From positions 2,294,001 to 2,358,000 of the forward strand of contig CBDDLA010000001.1 in the NCBI GenBank assembly GCA_965230485.1: 64,000 bases of DNA. The letters run 5' to 3'. Positions 11,401 through 18,149 of this stretch are shown here, piece by piece. Each line of letters opens with the position of its first letter. Positions within the stretch are counted from its first letter, which is position 1. The position numbers and the translations under genes are program-made. The notes beneath the pieces are model-generated. The model was not told where the DNA came from, ran no database searches, and saw nothing but the letters and a program-made list of their open reading frames with translations. The stretch comes from Putridiphycobacter sp965230485 (GTDB taxonomy: Bacteria; Bacteroidota; Bacteroidia; Flavobacteriales_D; Crocinitomicaceae).

Positions 11401-11539
11401 GCGCCTCTCTATACAACCCTTTCTTTTCAAAAGCGTCTATTTCTTGCCATGAGGAATCAAAGTTAAATTGCCCAAAAACTGAAAAAGTTGACATAAAACT
11501 AAGTGCAATTAGAATATTTTTTAATAAATCTGGCTTCAT
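5429..11539 (-). CDS. Alpha-2-macroglobulin family protein with intact thioester motif
   Basis: 2036 residues from ATG 11539; the frame runs nine codons further to a TTG, but only the ATG gives a clean signal peptide (MKPDLLKNILIALSFMSTFS, cut near VFGQ). A helical N-terminal part (to about 380) is followed by macroglobulin MG-type beta domains (for example the FTDRTLYRPGQTIYFKGIV strand pair), a charged low-complexity linker (about 1200-1250), the ETAFFYPQL segment that opens the A2M core, and a helical thioester domain with Cys1482-Ala-Glu-Gln1485 after MMEYPYE. Bacterial A2Ms are periplasmic or surface protease traps whose Cys-Gln thioester links covalently to attackers. Usually they pair with a PbpC transglycosylase gene; here no such neighbour exists, as in other Bacteroidota. 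The stop overlaps tadA. Confidence 0.92.
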   Translation of the reverse strand: MKPDLLKNILIALSFMSTFSVFGQFNFDSSWQEIDAFEKKGLYREALKKVDILLEEAIKTENIVQVVKSSFFQLKYNQYITEDDYVLGIYNLEKLIEASDSKTAAILKSILAEVYFGYYARNSWKFKDRTILEADVKLEDIRTWDLERLAKKIIENYQGSIQNRHELNSVKSNAFPELIKELTNEVSNDWTLYHFLANRAFKFFSSNSFNIDGPAQTFSIKNEAYFKTNEAFINLRISTTDSFNLKYYAAETLQALTRDFLKNNDLESLFHLQLKRLRWARDYSVLANKEKLYEQAINNMALAYKDHQYVSEAWYEKAQLLFDQSQQIELKTATPEEKAKRTQAALICNQVLKKSPQTFGARQCKALLSHINSKALSISIEQAYLPNKQDKFLLSYKNCSKVFIKILSYGHEENLNSDGIKKYISKHEAIYTKEVSLPGIEDFFLHSTELLLPNLDKGHYLIAVSSDSEIEKDNIGFVYSQFWVTQLTSQVKHNGDIVEVMALCRKTGHPLEGAELKIKKSEYNRMLKKYVGKTIGTYKTDENGLVQSDELKRYQSYYVSLKSGDDFYEPKQSFYHYGNRQQNLAKTEVNLFTDRTLYRPGQTIYFKGIVTEFDGIESKLKKDYKTEVKLLDVNYQEVKKIKVITNEFGSFEGKFVAPYGVLTGRMTIKTTHGSVNVQVEEYKRPKFSAQINPLKGEYKLNDMITVKGLAEAFAGSKISDATVQYRIQRTARYNYWRWWHRPSPSKEIENGETTTNETGEFEFTFKALPDETINPKTQPIFNYFITVDVADINGETRTASKTFSLGYHSLVLANNISKQINGLEKSTFEITTSSLNGEKLGVTGNYTIHKLEAPKSTYRKRLWSNPDYQNWTKEAFNKLFPGDEFENESNYHQWKVGDILQSGSFSTKEGGKIDLNITNKWPVGKYKYMATAKDKNGIEVKDEAYFTIYNPQSKKAIDNDVCQFIPLARTVKPGQKVEFLISSAEEHLNVFYSIDFKGKTIQQDWLHLKNEQVSLDFDVTDKYVGNLHIDFTVVKNDRSYRKSFDINVPAPDHYLDISLESFRNKLLPGQDEEWTIIIKNAENEKAQAELLATLYDASLDELFSENSFNLNVTQPYFKTNSWRSPDGFGKASANNINYYWNTFEQMPYRTYPYLNTFGYNSHSYSGMIDGITLESNLFKGEGESEPMMDIDDTERRVKSNKDKKSKEASPAPVAAEHSESLDGNEEYKPGELGNDNSKSTETSSTSTLKPRQNFNETAFFYPQLHTNEAGEIQIKFTMPESLTKWRFLGLAHSKMLEIGQIEKELVTQKDLMVLPNMPRFLRENDQITISTKISNISNEVINGNATLKCFDPFTEKDITSQFVYGKEEQPFNVKSDGNTQVAWTLKVPEGRSSLKYQIIASSPKHSDGEENVLPILSNRMLVTESMPMPISKAGSKFFTFRKLKEHKSTTLKHHQLTLEFTSNPAWYALQAMPYMMEYPYECAEQTFTRYYSNAIATHVLNSKPKIKSVIDKWRNESPEAFLSNLNKNQELKSLILEETPWVLNANNESETKQNLSVLLDLNRMNGELQKALSKTIKAQSNSGGWSWFPGMRDNRYITQHIITGLGHLDVLGISAIKTDRKVRRMVVKGVQYLDNQIVLDLERLKKYHSESYLGKNHLGYIQIQYLYMRSYFKDIKMSKATQEAVIYYKSQAEKFWLEYNIYAKGMIGLAAKRMEMDELSTDIYKSLKDNAILHEEFGMYWKSYTSGYYWYQAPIETQALMIEFFNEMNDMSSVEQLKMWLLKEKQTTHWKTTKQTTEAVYALLLNGIDLLATNNLVKVTVGGKAIEYNNEPSSDPYIVKPEPGTGYFKTKWNTKDIHSEMSSIKVIKDSPGPAWGAMYWQYFEDLDKITFAKTPLQLDKTIHKVVLTNRGEKLETISSQSSLNVGDKVRVRIELRTDRNLEYVHMKDLRASGFEPINVVSKYKYQGGLGYYQATKDASTNFFFDFIPKGTYVFEYDLRAEQVGNFSNGIASIQCMYAPEYMSHSNGVRIEIMTKQ

Positions 11540-11658
11540 TAATAGAAGTTTTAACCATAAATACAATTATATTGCACTAAGGTTCATAAATTAGCGTAAA
11601 TTTAGTGAATAGTTCAAATTGACAATTATTAAGTCAAAAGTATCTGTAAAAGATTAAT

Positions 11659-11937
11659 ATGGCAGACGGCAAAAAAATAACATCAATAAAGAATAACTCA
11701 GCGGTTACTACGGTTAGTGACTTAAGAGATTTCTATTTTGATGATTTACCGCTAACTAGTGAGCAAGTGCTTGCCATTAAAAGCTTTGATAAGCACAGGA
11801 TACATGTTTTACAATCTATAGAAGAAGATCAGGATCAGGAATTCCAAAAAAAATATATGGATTTACTCGTCCTTGAAAACACTATTGATTATAGAGAAAT
11901 TCTAAAAAACTTCAAAATAAAGAAAGGTAAGGATTAA
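11659..11937 (+). CDS. Small protein of unknown function
   Basis: 92 residues, acidic and helical in appearance, without signal peptide or membrane segment. It has no family I recognise. Sequence features are a basic N-terminus (MADGKKITSIKNN), a central FYFDDLPLTSEQVLAIKSF stretch and a basic tail (KNFKIKKGKD). It stands alone on the plus strand, divergent from the alpha-2-macroglobulin gene, and its last 36 bases run antisense to the 3' end of the YqaA-like gene. Normal codon use and the lone position favour a real gene; function unknown. Confidence 0.6.
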   Translation: MADGKKITSIKNNSAVTTVSDLRDFYFDDLPLTSEQVLAIKSFDKHRIHVLQSIEEDQDQEFQKKYMDLLVLENTIDYREILKNFKIKKGKD

Positions 11938-12342
11938 ATACCTGCCACATTTACCAATTAGCATGGTAGCTGTAAGCGGCCAAAACTTAACCTTAAAAAA
12001 ACCCAATACCCCAACTAACGGATCACCAATTACTGGTAACCAAGAAATTAGGCCTAGCCAGTATCCATACTTATTGAGTTTAACTTCCCACCTATCAATT
12101 TTATCTTGATTTAATTTGAAACGCTTTTTTAAGCCTTCTGAATTTGTAGCCTTATAACCAATGTAATAATTGGTTAGCCCTCCAAGTAAGTTACCAGTAG
12201 TTGCAACTATAAGAACGTAGTAAACATTTAATTCTAATTCATACGCACCAACCAAAAATGCCTCTGAAGGTGTTGGAAAGATTGTGGCAGAAATAAATGT
12301 GCCAATGAAAAGACCGATATAACCTAAGCTTACTAAGAACAT
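11902..12342 (-). CDS. YqaA-like small membrane protein (DedA/VTT superfamily)
   Basis: 146 residues with three to four hydrophobic segments. The motif line FPTPSEAFLVGAYELE (about 24-39), the conserved GNLLGGLTNYYIGY near residue 55 and the late SWLPVIGDPLVGVLGF are characteristic of the YqaA branch of the SNARE-associated/VTT (DedA-related) membrane proteins. The family is thought to act in membrane lipid or proton-motive homeostasis, with no firm reaction for YqaA. The ATG at 12342 lies just past the terminator of the upstream T9SS cargo gene, so it probably has its own promoter. Its 3' end overlaps a convergent small gene by 36 bases. Confidence 0.78.
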   Translation of the reverse strand: MFLVSLGYIGLFIGTFISATIFPTPSEAFLVGAYELELNVYYVLIVATTGNLLGGLTNYYIGYKATNSEGLKKRFKLNQDKIDRWEVKLNKYGYWLGLISWLPVIGDPLVGVLGFFKVKFWPLTATMLIGKCGRYLILTFLYFEVF

Positions 12343-12373
12343 AAAAAAATCCCGTTCCTTTTGGAACGGGATT
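12343..12373 (-). terminator. Intrinsic terminator of the T9SS cargo gene
   Basis: An 11-bp stem with a four-base loop (arms 12348-12358 and 12363-12373; core CCCGTTCC/GGAACGGG), followed on the minus strand by an unbroken run of T (complement of the A-run 12343-12349). It lies 23 bases after the stop of the gene ending at 12396 and abuts the YqaA-like start. Confidence 0.92.
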
Positions 12374-12395
12374 AAAATTTAAGAATTTTATACGT

Positions 12396-14348
12396 TTATT
12401 TATTTACTACCATTCTTTTTGTCACTGAATAGTCTCCAGCTTTAAAGTTGTAGAAGTATACACCATCAGTTAATTGGTTAGCACTAATCGTTATGTTATG
12501 CTGACCTGCGTCTCTTGAACCTTCGTCAAAAGAAGCTACAACTTTACCTGTTACATCATAAATATCTAATGTTACTTTTGACGTTTGATTTAGGTTGTAA
12601 GTAATTAATGTGTTTTCGTTAAACGGATTAGGAACATTTTGGCTTACAAAAGCACTTGGGTTAATTCCATCATTATCTTGAACATCTAACGTTCCATCAA
12701 AATTTAATAATACCCATGGCTCGTTACCACTCAAGAACCAGCTTGACTGTGCATCTACGTATACTCTCCCTGAATTATCCGCATCAGCTAAAGATGCTCT
12801 ATACCAGAATGGCAGTGCATCTAATGACTCGAAAGAAACTAGATAAGAAACTCCTGCTACCAATTCCAATGGTGGTGCTGGGTCACTGTTGTTTTCATCA
12901 GCATAGTGGAAGTTAAATGTATACCAATTATCAGCTTTATCCTGAGTGAATATATAATAGTAATAACCCAATTCAACCCAATCATTACCATTAAATTCGT
13001 GAATCCAAACGGCGCATGGTACGTCAAATTCAGTATCTACAACTGTTCCACCTTGAGACTCAAGATAGAAGTCAGCACCATGTAATTCAGCATCTTGGTT
13101 TAAGATAAATACAGCACCTCTTTTTGATGAGCCACTTGTAAAGTTATTGATATCTCCTAACGGATTAACGTCATAATTTACATGTCCTACCGTATTTTCC
13201 GTAATTCTGAATGTTCTGATTAACGTATCGTTTTCAGGAATTTCATCAGTCTCATCATAAGTAATTACTGATCTTACTTCATATTCTCCAAGTGGAAAAA
13301 TATTATCATCAGAAAGATCGATAGCAGTTGCAAATGTAATGGTATCAGAAATACCACCTACAAACGGTGGGTTGCTCAAAACACCTCCCATAACTGGTCC
13401 TGCAACAATTGTATTTGATGAAGCATCAAATACTGTTACCTCCATTTGTAAATTTGTTGGTGTATTTAAACCTCCATTTGTAATTGGGGCCTGAACAGTC
13501 AAAGTAGAACCTTGATTTGAAGGAAAACTTGTTACCTCATAATTAGCATCAATGTCTTGTAACCATAATTTATTTTGATTTACTTCAAAATCAGGAATTT
13601 CATAAATAACTATGTCATCAATTGTCCAGTAATAATGTGCGCTAGTCTGACCAGCTCCATTAGGAGTAACCCCTGTCCAAGTAAATCTAATTTGAACCTC
13701 ATCATTATCAGCAGCTACAGCATTTAAGTAAGGAGTAATGTTAAAGGTAAATTTAACTGGCTCTAAGATATCGTTTGAATTATCATTAGCTCCTAAGCCT
13801 AAATTTAAAGGAACTTCAGCTCCCCATGTCATTCCACTATCACTTGACACACTCACTGTCCATGGTTCATCATTACAGCAAAACATTGCATTTAGGATAA
13901 ATTCCATGGCCGCATCAGTTGTTCCTGACATATCAATAATTGGAGAAAGTACGCTACCTTCAACCGGAGTAGTGGCAAAACCACCTGGTTCATTTGAACC
14001 TAATGGCGTTCTAGAATCCCACGCTAAATGTCTACCATTCATAGATAAAGCATAGTTATTTGGAGAAAGTGTTGCTGTGCTCATTGACCAATAAGCAGCT
14101 TCTGGACCCTCTGCTGTCCAAACACCATTAGGTGATGTTAGTGCACCTGTTCCACTAAAGTCATCTGTCCATAAAATATTTAATGCTCTGTCATCAGAGT
14201 TCGATTTTGATGGTCTGTGAACATTTTGAATTGGGTTAGTATTCACCTTTTCTTTTAGTAAACCAAAAGTATAAGGCTTTAGGTTACTTTGTCCCATCAC
14301 GGTAAAACCTGATAAAAGCAAAGCACCAAATAAGTACATTTTTTTCAT
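12396..14348 (-). CDS. Secreted protein with T9SS type A sorting domain
   Basis: 650 residues. Signal peptide at about 1-19 (MKKMYLFGALLLSGFTVMG). The region of about 55-255 is a jelly-roll-like beta domain (ILWTDDFSGTGAL ... GSVLSPIIDMSG ... DDIVIYEI) resembling MAM or lectin-type folds seen in flavobacterial exoproteins, then two further beta domains. The C-terminus (about 570-650: SQNVPNPFNENTLITYNL, DIYDVTGKVV, DGVYFYNFKAGDYSVTKRMV) is a textbook T9SS type A sorting domain, removed on export by the outer-membrane T9SS. The biological target is unknown. It has its own strong terminator, so it is probably monocistronic. Confidence 0.9.
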   Translation of the reverse strand: MKKMYLFGALLLSGFTVMGQSNLKPYTFGLLKEKVNTNPIQNVHRPSKSNSDDRALNILWTDDFSGTGALTSPNGVWTAEGPEAAYWSMSTATLSPNNYALSMNGRHLAWDSRTPLGSNEPGGFATTPVEGSVLSPIIDMSGTTDAAMEFILNAMFCCNDEPWTVSVSSDSGMTWGAEVPLNLGLGANDNSNDILEPVKFTFNITPYLNAVAADNDEVQIRFTWTGVTPNGAGQTSAHYYWTIDDIVIYEIPDFEVNQNKLWLQDIDANYEVTSFPSNQGSTLTVQAPITNGGLNTPTNLQMEVTVFDASSNTIVAGPVMGGVLSNPPFVGGISDTITFATAIDLSDDNIFPLGEYEVRSVITYDETDEIPENDTLIRTFRITENTVGHVNYDVNPLGDINNFTSGSSKRGAVFILNQDAELHGADFYLESQGGTVVDTEFDVPCAVWIHEFNGNDWVELGYYYYIFTQDKADNWYTFNFHYADENNSDPAPPLELVAGVSYLVSFESLDALPFWYRASLADADNSGRVYVDAQSSWFLSGNEPWVLLNFDGTLDVQDNDGINPSAFVSQNVPNPFNENTLITYNLNQTSKVTLDIYDVTGKVVASFDEGSRDAGQHNITISANQLTDGVYFYNFKAGDYSVTKRMVVNK

Positions 14349-14448
14349 GTAAAATAGTTTTTTAGTATTAATAGGATGTAAATTTAACTAAAACTTATTA
14401 AAGCGCAAAATAAAAAGTAGCTATCCCTTTATTAAGTGGGTCGATTAT

Positions 14449-15255
14449 TTATTTATCGGTAATATCAAAAGAATCGGCATCTATCAATACAGGGAATAAT
14501 GTTCTGATTTTCTGTAGTTCATCTCTTTTAAGGACAGAGGTGAAAATTCTCTCAGTATTCGCTACCGGTAATTGTAAATATTGACCTTTACAATCAATAC
14601 TTGCTGATTCTCCAATATGTTTGATTTTATTGTTATCGAACCCAACACGGTTAACACCAATTACATAAGCCTGATTTTCGATTGCCCTGGCTTGAAGCAG
14701 GTTAGTCCATGCATAGGTTCTCACAGCAGGCCAATTTGCAATGTAAATCAGAGCATCATACAGGTATTCATTATCATGAAAGTTGTTTCTTGAGAAAACA
14801 GGGAAACGCAAATCATAACAAATTTGTAAATTAATTTTCCACCCCTTGAGTTGGATTATTTTTGGTAAGCTTCCCTTAACATAATGTTCATTTTCGGCAC
14901 CCATCCGAAATAAATGTCGCTTATCATACTGGTCACACTCACCATTTGGGTGAACCACTAAAAAAGTGTTATAGTAAGCTTCCTTGGTTTTTTTGGTAAT
15001 TAACCCTCCCCCAATGCATACATTTAGTTTTTTAGCCCATTCCATCATCCATTGGAACGTTATACCGTTTTCATCTTCCCAAAATTGATGCGGTTTCATT
15101 GTGAACCCAGTGGCAAACATTTCGGGTAGTACAATAAGATCAGATTCAGTTAAACTTGATTCACTCAAAAATTGTTCCTCTAACTTTTTAAAGTTTGCCG
15201 CTTTATCTTCCCATACAATATCAAATTGAATGGCTGATATTTTGAGATCTTCCAT
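14449..15255 (-). CDS. Omega-amidase, nitrilase-superfamily (YafV-like)
   Basis: 268 residues with the full nitrilase triad: Glu45 (LPEMFATGF), Lys112 (YDKRHLFRMG) and Cys146 (LQICYDLRFP). The FATGFTM and KRHLFRMGAE context is specific to the omega-amidase branch, which hydrolyses 2-oxoglutaramate and 2-oxosuccinamate to the oxo-acid and ammonia. The neighbour one base upstream is a methionine/glutamine aminotransferase, whose by-product from glutamine is exactly 2-oxoglutaramate, so the pair forms a glutamine transaminase-omega-amidase route that drives transamination, for example in methionine salvage. Cytoplasmic; no signal peptide. Confidence 0.9.
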   Translation of the reverse strand: MEDLKISAIQFDIVWEDKAANFKKLEEQFLSESSLTESDLIVLPEMFATGFTMKPHQFWEDENGITFQWMMEWAKKLNVCIGGGLITKKTKEAYYNTFLVVHPNGECDQYDKRHLFRMGAENEHYVKGSLPKIIQLKGWKINLQICYDLRFPVFSRNNFHDNEYLYDALIYIANWPAVRTYAWTNLLQARAIENQAYVIGVNRVGFDNNKIKHIGESASIDCKGQYLQLPVANTERIFTSVLKRDELQKIRTLFPVLIDADSFDITDK

Positions 15256-15256
15256 C

Positions 15257-16402
15257 CTATAAATTTTTTAAGATCTTTGCTGCATTTATGAGCGTTTTGT
15301 CCTGCTTAGCAAAGCATATTCTAATCACTTTGTGATCTGTTTTGCTATCATAAAAAACAGAAACCGGTATAGTAGCCACCTTGTTTTCGGTTGTAATTCT
15401 TCGCGCAAAATCTACGTCATTTTCGTCAGAAACAGATGAATAATCAAATAGCATAAAATAAGTCCCTTTACAAGGTAGAGGCTTTAAATTAGATCCCTCC
15501 ATTTCTTTAAGAAATAAATCCCTTTTACGTTGATAAAACTCCGAAACCCCTTGCCAATTGGATGCTTTTTTCAAAAATGAAGCAATAGCATACTGCATGG
15601 TATTATTGGCAGCAAAAACCTGAAACTGATGTACTTTCCTAATCTCGTCCGTTAAGTGTTTCGGCGCCACAGCATAACCTAGCTTCCAACCTGTTACATG
15701 AAATGTTTTCCCAAAACTATAGGTTGCTATAGTTTGATTATAGATGTTCTTATGTTTTAAAACGGATTCATGACTACCATCAAACTGCATATGCTCGTAT
15801 ACTTCGTCACTTAACAATAAAACATCTGGATTAGCTAGTAAAATTTTTTCTAATGATTCAAGATCTGATTTATCCAAAACAGCACCACTCGGATTGTGAG
15901 GATTATTGATGATGATCATTTTGGTTTTACCAGTTATTGCTTTTTCTACTTCATCCCAATCCACGCCATAGGTTGGGAATTTCAACTCTAAGTGAACAGG
16001 AGTCCCTCCATTCATCTGAATACTTGGATCGTAGCAATCATACGCAGGATCAAACACAATTACTTCATCTCCTTTTTTAACAAAAGCTGTTATGATTGAA
16101 TAAATAGCTTGAGTTGCTCCAGAAGTAATGGTAATATCTGTTTCTGAATTAAATAAAATGCCATGTTGAATTCGCATTTTGTTGGCTATTTCCATCCTCA
16201 AATCTAACCTCCCTGCCATTGGCGCATATTGGACCTGCTCAGCAGCCAATGCTTCAATCACTTTCTTTTTTAATTCAATATCTATTGAAAAGTCGGGAAA
16301 TCCTTGTGACAGGTTAATGGCTTTTTCACTATTCGCCAAGCTTGACATTTCTGTAAAAATAGAGGTTCCAACGAAGGGCAATTTAGAGTCACGATTTATC
16401 AT
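15257..16402 (-). CDS. Methionine/glutamine aminotransferase (PLP class I, YbdL-like)
   Basis: 381 residues, fold type I aminotransferase. The PLP lysine is Lys232 in YSFGKTFHVTGWKLGY; the Asn-Pro-His-Asn-Pro-Ser-Gly stretch (about 167-173) and Asp199 in LLSDEVYEHMQF complete the cofactor pocket. This signature set fits the YbdL/KAT branch, which transaminates methionine or its keto acid, often with glutamine as donor. The ATG is at 16402. The gene ends one base before the omega-amidase gene start, and follows the HerA-like gene after one base, so all three may share a transcript. Kynurenine-type substrates cannot be excluded. Confidence 0.9.
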   Translation of the reverse strand: MINRDSKLPFVGTSIFTEMSSLANSEKAINLSQGFPDFSIDIELKKKVIEALAAEQVQYAPMAGRLDLRMEIANKMRIQHGILFNSETDITITSGATQAIYSIITAFVKKGDEVIVFDPAYDCYDPSIQMNGGTPVHLELKFPTYGVDWDEVEKAITGKTKMIIINNPHNPSGAVLDKSDLESLEKILLANPDVLLLSDEVYEHMQFDGSHESVLKHKNIYNQTIATYSFGKTFHVTGWKLGYAVAPKHLTDEIRKVHQFQVFAANNTMQYAIASFLKKASNWQGVSEFYQRKRDLFLKEMEGSNLKPLPCKGTYFMLFDYSSVSDENDVDFARRITTENKVATIPVSVFYDSKTDHKVIRICFAKQDKTLINAAKILKNL

Positions 16403-16403
16403 A

Positions 16404-17969
16404 TCACCTTTTTAGTCCAAAAATGCTAAAAACACCTCTAATAATTTCTCTACCTGCAGTTTTCACAAAATTATCAACCGCTTTTTCAGTTGCTGATTTT
16501 CTTGGACGACCAACTCTTCTCCGTCTTGTGGTTGTACTTCGTCTTGTTTTTTCAATGGCTTTGGCCTCTTTTTCCTGCTGCTTTCTGCGTTCTTCCTGTA
16601 GTTTCTCCTCTTCCATTCTTTCCATTTTTTCTTCAAGAATTTCATAAGCACTTCGCCGATCAATGTCTTGATTATATTTTTCAGTTAAGAGCGAATAATC
16701 AACCACTTCATCAATTTCCTTTTTAGTCAGCACATCCATTCTTGTTTTAGGGGCTTGAAGCAAAGTAACAGCTAAAGGCGTAGGAATTCCTTTTTCATTT
16801 AAACCGGTTACCAGCGCAATTCCGGTACCCATTGAGGTAATGACTTCATCCGTTTTGTAAAAATCTGATAAGGGATAATTTTCAGCCGTTTGCTTAATGG
16901 CTTTCCTATCTTTTGCCGTAAAAGCACGTAAAGCGTGTTGTACTTTTAAACCTAATTGACTCAGCACTTCTTCGGGTACATCAGTTGGCAATTGAGTTAC
17001 AAAATAAATACCTACGCCCTTAGATCGAATTAATTTAATAATGATTTCAATCTGATCTAATAAGGCATCAGATGCTTCATTAAACATGAGGTGTGCTTCA
17101 TCAATGAAAATGCAAAGTTTAGGTTTATCGTCATCACCTGCCTCTGGAAAGGTTTCGTAAACCTCAGCTAATAAGCTCATCATAAAGGTTGAGAAAAGCT
17201 TCGGTTTATTTTGAATATCTGTAAGTCGAATAATTGAAACCTGCCCTTGTCCTTTTCTATTTACAGTCAAAAAATCCTGAACGTCAAATGATCGCTCACC
17301 AAAAAATAATTCTGCGCCTTGCTGCTCTAATTCAATCACTTTTCGCATAATAGTACTGATTGAACTACTAGAAATTTGACCGTATTCTTTTTGAATCTCT
17401 TTCTTCCCTTCTCCATTGATGTATTGTAAGGATTTTCTCAAATCTTTTAAGTCTAGTAATGGTAGCTTGGTATCATCACAATACTTAAACAAAATGGACA
17501 TAATGCCCTCTTGTGTATCATTTAATTCCAGCATTTTTGCCAATAAAACTGGTCCAAACTCTGACACCGTTGCACGTAAACGTACGCCTTTCTGTTCTGA
17601 AATACTCATGAGTTCAACTGGCATTTTTTCCGCTTCGTATGGCACACCAATGGCTCCATGTCTCCAAACTATATGATCGTTAGTACTACCAGGTTGTGCT
17701 AAACCACTCAAGTCTCCTTTGATGTCCATCAATAAAGATGGAATCCCTTTTAATGACATTTGTTCAGCAATCACCTGCATGGTTTTAGTTTTACCCGTTC
17801 CTGTTGCACCAGCAATTAAACCATGCCTGTTTAATGTTTTCAAGGGGATTTTAACAAGAGCATCATTTACTGGTTCATCATCTAACATAGCACCTCCTAA
17901 AACAATATAATCTTTTTTATAGGTATGGCCCTCGTTTATGTGAGTTCTGAAGTCATCAATTTTGCTCAT
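16404..17969 (-). CDS. HerA-like P-loop ATPase (DUF853/YjgR family)
   Basis: 521 residues from ATG 17969; nine codons of upstream frame begin at a TTG and are not needed. Walker A is GATGTGKT (about residues 54-61 in this numbering), Walker B is LCIFIDEAHLMF (about 288-299), and an arginine-finger-like TQLPTDVPEEVLSQLGLKVQ segment follows. The C-terminus has a charged coiled region (about 445-485: MERMEEEKLQEERRKQQEKE) and a basic tail, suggesting a DNA- or partner-binding arm. The family is annotated as a helicase-like or secretion-like ATPase of unknown precise role. Its 3' end is one base from the aminotransferase gene. Confidence 0.88.
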   Translation of the reverse strand: MSKIDDFRTHINEGHTYKKDYIVLGGAMLDDEPVNDALVKIPLKTLNRHGLIAGATGTGKTKTMQVIAEQMSLKGIPSLLMDIKGDLSGLAQPGSTNDHIVWRHGAIGVPYEAEKMPVELMSISEQKGVRLRATVSEFGPVLLAKMLELNDTQEGIMSILFKYCDDTKLPLLDLKDLRKSLQYINGEGKKEIQKEYGQISSSSISTIMRKVIELEQQGAELFFGERSFDVQDFLTVNRKGQGQVSIIRLTDIQNKPKLFSTFMMSLLAEVYETFPEAGDDDKPKLCIFIDEAHLMFNEASDALLDQIEIIIKLIRSKGVGIYFVTQLPTDVPEEVLSQLGLKVQHALRAFTAKDRKAIKQTAENYPLSDFYKTDEVITSMGTGIALVTGLNEKGIPTPLAVTLLQAPKTRMDVLTKKEIDEVVDYSLLTEKYNQDIDRRSAYEILEEKMERMEEEKLQEERRKQQEKEAKAIEKTRRSTTTRRRRVGRPRKSATEKAVDNFVKTAGREIIRGVFSIFGLKR

Positions 17970-18123
17970 ATTATTTGTTATTTTGTACAAAAACAAAACT
18001 AATCATTTTTACGAATATGCTACAGGCGCTAAAATTTACGAGACTGTCAACAATTTGAGTAGGAAAACAAAAATTCAACTAATACTAATCATAACATTAA
18101 GAACTATATATTTGGTAATCGAT

Positions 18124-18135
18124 TCAATTAATTGA
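18124..18135. repeat. 12-bp perfect palindrome before the sugar transporter gene
   Basis: TCAATTAATTGA is its own reverse complement and lies 14 bases before the ATG at 18150. The position suits an operator over the promoter or leader of the transporter. It is A+T-rich and short, so chance is a real alternative. Confidence 0.3.
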
Positions 18136-18149
18136 TCGGTGATTAACAT

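Noticed and set aside
11540..11566. Nine-codon N-terminal extension of the alpha-2-macroglobulin gene
   Set aside because: It would begin at TTG and spoil the signal peptide; the ATG at 11539 gives a clean one.
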